Source: Hypomyces perniciosus (lineage: Eukaryota; Ascomycota; Sordariomycetes; Hypocreales; Hypocreaceae). From it: a stretch of 64,000 nucleotides of DNA. Made by a program: the position numbers and the translations under genes. Positions 60,952 to 64,000 of the stretch are shown here, in pieces. The stretch spans positions 186,001-250,000 of the forward strand of contig SPDT01000005.1 in assembly GCA_008477525.1 (NCBI GenBank). Reading direction: 5' to 3'. Positions within the stretch are counted from its first letter, which is position 1, and each line of letters begins with the position of its first letter. The notes below the pieces were generated by a model. The model had not been told where the DNA came from. It did not search any database and was given only the letters and a program-made list of their open reading frames with translations.

Positions 60952-63900
60952 TCAATCAGTCTTGCCTATACCAAGTAGGAGCTTGACAATAGCCTCATGA
61001 CCCTTTTTAGCAGCATAGAATAGCGGTATACGTCCATCGAAATCCTCCCTGTCGACGTTAACCTTGCCTGTAGCAAGCAGCAGCTTAACAATAGTTCCAT
61101 GCCCGCTCTCGGCGGCGTAGGATAGTGGTGTCCGTCCATCGCAATCCTTCCTGTTGATATTAACCTTGCCTGTATCAAGCAGTAGCTTAACAATAGCCTC
61201 GTGCCCGCTCCTAGAGGCGTATGATAGTGGTGTTCGACTATTCCTATCCTCCGCATTGATATTAATCTTTCCAGCGGCAGACAGTAACTCAACCATAGTC
61301 TTATGCCCATTTTCAACAGCATAAGAAAACGGCGTGCGCCCCGCTTCATCCACTGGATCTGGACTATGCCCACGTCGAAGGAGTGTTTTTGCCGTCTCGC
61401 TTAATCCAAAGTATGCTGCCAAATGTAGTCTTGTCATTTTGGCGCTGTCGTACCTCCAGCTGAACCACGACCACTTGAAAGTTACGACCAGCATTTGAAC
61501 CGACGCCTCGACATTGGCTTCTCGCTCAAGAAAGGCTATGATGGCTGGATTCGATGTCATATCTTTGCGGGCATGATGACCCCAGTTTGTTGCAGCGTAG
61601 TCGTAGAGCGGATTTGACTGTAGACGTTTCTTCCCTTCATCCACGCTTTTACAAATCCCGGCCTCAAAGGAGCTGAATGAGAGATATGTAACGCAAGCTG
61701 TTGTGATCTCGGTCTCTGCATCTGGGAACCATGTCTGCTGTGTTCGCCCAAAGTATTCCTGCGCGGTGTAGTGGACCAACCGGATATGCTGCTTTCTTCG
61801 TCAACTGTTACCAATCCAGCACACACAGAGACCATGGTCCCAGTGTCTGGAATATCACCATGATCGAGATAACGTTTTCCCGTCTTGATTGCCAGGGCGT
61901 GCTGGAGTTCTACGGTAGTAAGCCGTCTTTTCGCGCAGACGATCCACGACAGGACCTGAATTGCAAGTTTCTTTAACCCTGACGTCTGTCCGTTGATTCT
62001 GTTCATGACTTGGTCGTATGCGTAAGCTAGTACTTTGGCTTTTCGGTCTTCGCCTGATATTTGATCTTGTTTCCGGAAGTCATCCAATGTGCTTCGGATA
62101 TCATTTTTCGTTACTTTATCAGTAAGCAAACCCAGATAAATTTGTGCCAAGAGGAACCTATGGATGGTAAATATGCTGATTCTCCCTGTAGGCTGAGAAC
62201 TTACATTCCATCAACGGCTCCTGATATCACAGTCTTAATCTCTTCCTGCAGCTGTTGATCCTGCTGAACAAAAGCTTGTAACAGCTTCAGATGATCTGAA
62301 ATGTATCTTTCTACATCGTCGGCACGAGCGCGAATTTCCAGTGATACACAAATTTTAAAGTTATCCATAATCTCCGGAAGGGGTCTCGAGGTCGCAAAGA
62401 TACTTGCTTCGTATTTTGTTTGAAGTTTGAAGAGCTCCGAGAGGAACCGGCTCCGACAGCCATCGTCTTCTTGGCACTCGTCGAGGGCATCAATGATGAT
62501 GAATACCCTTGAATACAAAGCTGTGACAGAATAAAGAACTTCTAAAGCTTCATCAAACGATGGCCGGGTTTTTCTATTCTTGTGCCTCCCGTAGAGGACT
62601 TTAACAGTCTCTGGTAGGGGAGACGGGCGTGGAATTAGCTGTTTTAGCACGCTCATTAGCAAATCCTCAATTGTCTGCTCGGTTTGTCGCTTGAAGTTGC
62701 AGTAGATGTATGCGATTCCAGCACTTGGATCGTCACGGAATTTGGATTCGAGGTGATGAACCACGGTTGATGTTACGATTGTCTTGCCTGCCCCGGGAAT
62801 GCCTGGACAGAACAACGTCTGCTTGCGTGTATCCAACCAACCTTGGAACTCTATAGACTCAAGGAACCACCTGTTAGTTCCTACTTGGCGTTTCCTAAAG
62901 TAGTCGCTTTGCTGTGGGCCATATTCGACTGGTGTGAGCCAGTTAAGGATCTCTTGGTCATCCTTCCTATCCAGCGTTGCCTTGACATGTGTCACATTGG
63001 CCCCAGTCGTGGAGACGGTGTCAAGAACTATATTTGAATTAGGAACTTGCTGTGCACTTAATGAAAGCCACTAACCCTGAGCCAGTATATCCTTCACCGG
63101 ACGCTCCCCGTCAACATCACTCGTCTGCACATATTGCAGGAGTTCCTTTGCAAATGCCGCTGCTACAGCCGCTGCATGTTCTTGCCAATCTTTGTTCTTA
63201 TGAGAGTCCGCATAGTCGCAATGCCTCGGATGACGATGCAAGGGAAGTTATTCATCAGTCCCGCCGCTTCCATTTCGACACAGCGAACATCACCACCCAG
63301 TCCCTTATTGAGCCTATCTCGGAAGACGGCGTCTTTAACGACCTGGTTTCCTGATGCAATCAGACCGTAATGGACACGCATATCCTTGGGACGTCTCTTG
63401 ACAATTTTGGTCTCATCGCAGAATCGGCAACTCTCTTCTTCTTCGTCTTCTTCGTCAACATCATAATCTGCACTCTGGACGACATGGCTATAGTCTGCTC
63501 TGAATAAGATATCACTGAGGGAATCGGATCTGAGTATTTATTTGCCAATCGTGGCCATTTCACCTTCAACTCGTCCAGATACTCTGGTATCCTAGACCCG
63601 TTCAGATCATGCTCCGTCTCCAACTTCGTTAGAGCCGTGAGCAGCGACGTTGGGGGGCTGTTCAATGCCCCTGTTCGCTCAAAGTGACCGCCTTCGTTCG
63701 CTTTGCCAAAGTCCCATTGAACCACACCAGGGAACTGGCTAGTCGGAGTGCTGACCACGACGTCACCGAGTCTGACCTTGGGAGGAATGCCGCCGCCAAT
63801 GCCAACCATAAGACCGATCTTGATGAACGGAAAGGTGCTGACCATGCGGGTGGCGACAGTCGCTGCTGAGCTTGTTCCGATCTCGCCTTTTGGCAGGCAG

Positions 63901-64000
63901 GCTATGACGATGTTGTGCTTGCTGATAGACCCCAGGGTGTAGGTGTTGGGGTCGTTTGGTGGCTTTGGAAGATCGTCATGTCTTTGATCCAGCATGGAGA
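60952..64000 (-). pseudogene. Frameshifted PNP-NACHT-ankyrin receptor, 5' end beyond window
   Basis: Read right to left, the locus encodes a nucleoside-phosphorylase-like domain (VGIGGGIPPKVRLGDVVV, HYGLIASGNQ, EMEAAGL), then a NACHT NTPase with the P-loop CPGIPGAGKT and Walker B IIIDALDEC, a helical segment, and ankyrin repeats. Introns near 63079-63034 and 62204-62154 are canonical. Three single-base losses break the frame: near 63528 in the PNP domain, near 63220 (family reading [10 protein letters not shown] in the next frame) and near 61786 before the ankyrin part. Only about five ankyrin repeats precede the stop, fewer than is common. Intact relatives are fungal NLR-like proteins, some of which control self/non-self recognition and cell death. 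The 5' end lies outside the window. Confidence 0.88.
60966..61373 (-). repeat. 102-bp tandem repeats encoding ankyrin units
   Basis: Four consecutive units of 102 bp (34 codons) align by their CGTCCATCG and AGCTTAACAATAG segments, for example 61031 and 61133. The middle two units are most alike, which suggests recent duplication or gene conversion. Confidence 0.8.

Noticed and set aside
1..64000. CRISPR arrays, rRNA genes, telomeric repeats and intact transposons
   Set aside because: None were seen: no regularly spaced repeats with unique spacers, no TTAGGG runs, and no transposase, reverse transcriptase or long terminal repeats.

Overview
This window is from a filamentous ascomycete, most likely a sordariomycete and probably Hypocreales. 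The evidence is 40-120 bp introns with GTAAGT-like donors and CTAAC-like branch sites, a class II hydrophobin, a Dcl1-type Dicer, a Ccg-9-type trehalose phosphorylase, a GH71 alpha-1,3-glucanase, a deuterolysin and a nucleoside-phosphorylase/NACHT/ankyrin receptor relic. The species cannot be fixed from the sequence alone.

Layout. The first 27 kb is gene-dense. It carries a peroxisomal enoyl-CoA hydratase (+), a DUF2235 hydrolase (+), a membrane-anchored SDR (+), a small unknown protein (+), a Nyv1/VAMP7-like longin SNARE (-) divergent from the mitochondrial RNA helicase Suv3 (+), a dual-specificity-phosphatase-like protein (+), a long unknown protein whose frame continues past a TAG (+), Dcl1 (+) and a serine-rich disordered protein (-). 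Positions 27.3-34.4 kb hold no convincing gene but 13 copies of the nonamer TACGGAGTA/TACTCCGTA. A broken secreted serine carboxypeptidase follows (34.4-36.5 kb), then a class II hydrophobin (-) and a deuterolysin (+) separated by gene-poor DNA.

The right half holds the checkpoint protein Mad1 (-) divergent from mitochondrial CDP-DAG synthase Tam41 (+), the GH71 glucanase (+), an unknown protein (-), an MFS/UNC93-like transporter (-), trehalose phosphorylase Ccg-9 with seven introns (-), and a frameshifted PNP-NACHT-ankyrin pseudogene (-) that runs off the right edge.

The genes do not form one pathway. Secreted or surface functions (hydrophobin, protease, glucanase, dead carboxypeptidase) sit in the gene-poor middle, while housekeeping genes sit in compact blocks. 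The strongest unexplained signal is the GTAC-TCC-GTAC motif family. About 27 exact 9-mers occur against about 0.5 expected by chance, all outside functional exons. The single copy inside a gene is a clean 7-bp insertion that frameshifts the carboxypeptidase, so the motif appears able to arise by insertion. Two genes linked to RNA silencing and self/non-self recognition also look damaged: Dcl1 has ATAAGT where the third intron donor should be, and the NACHT gene has three single-base frameshifts.
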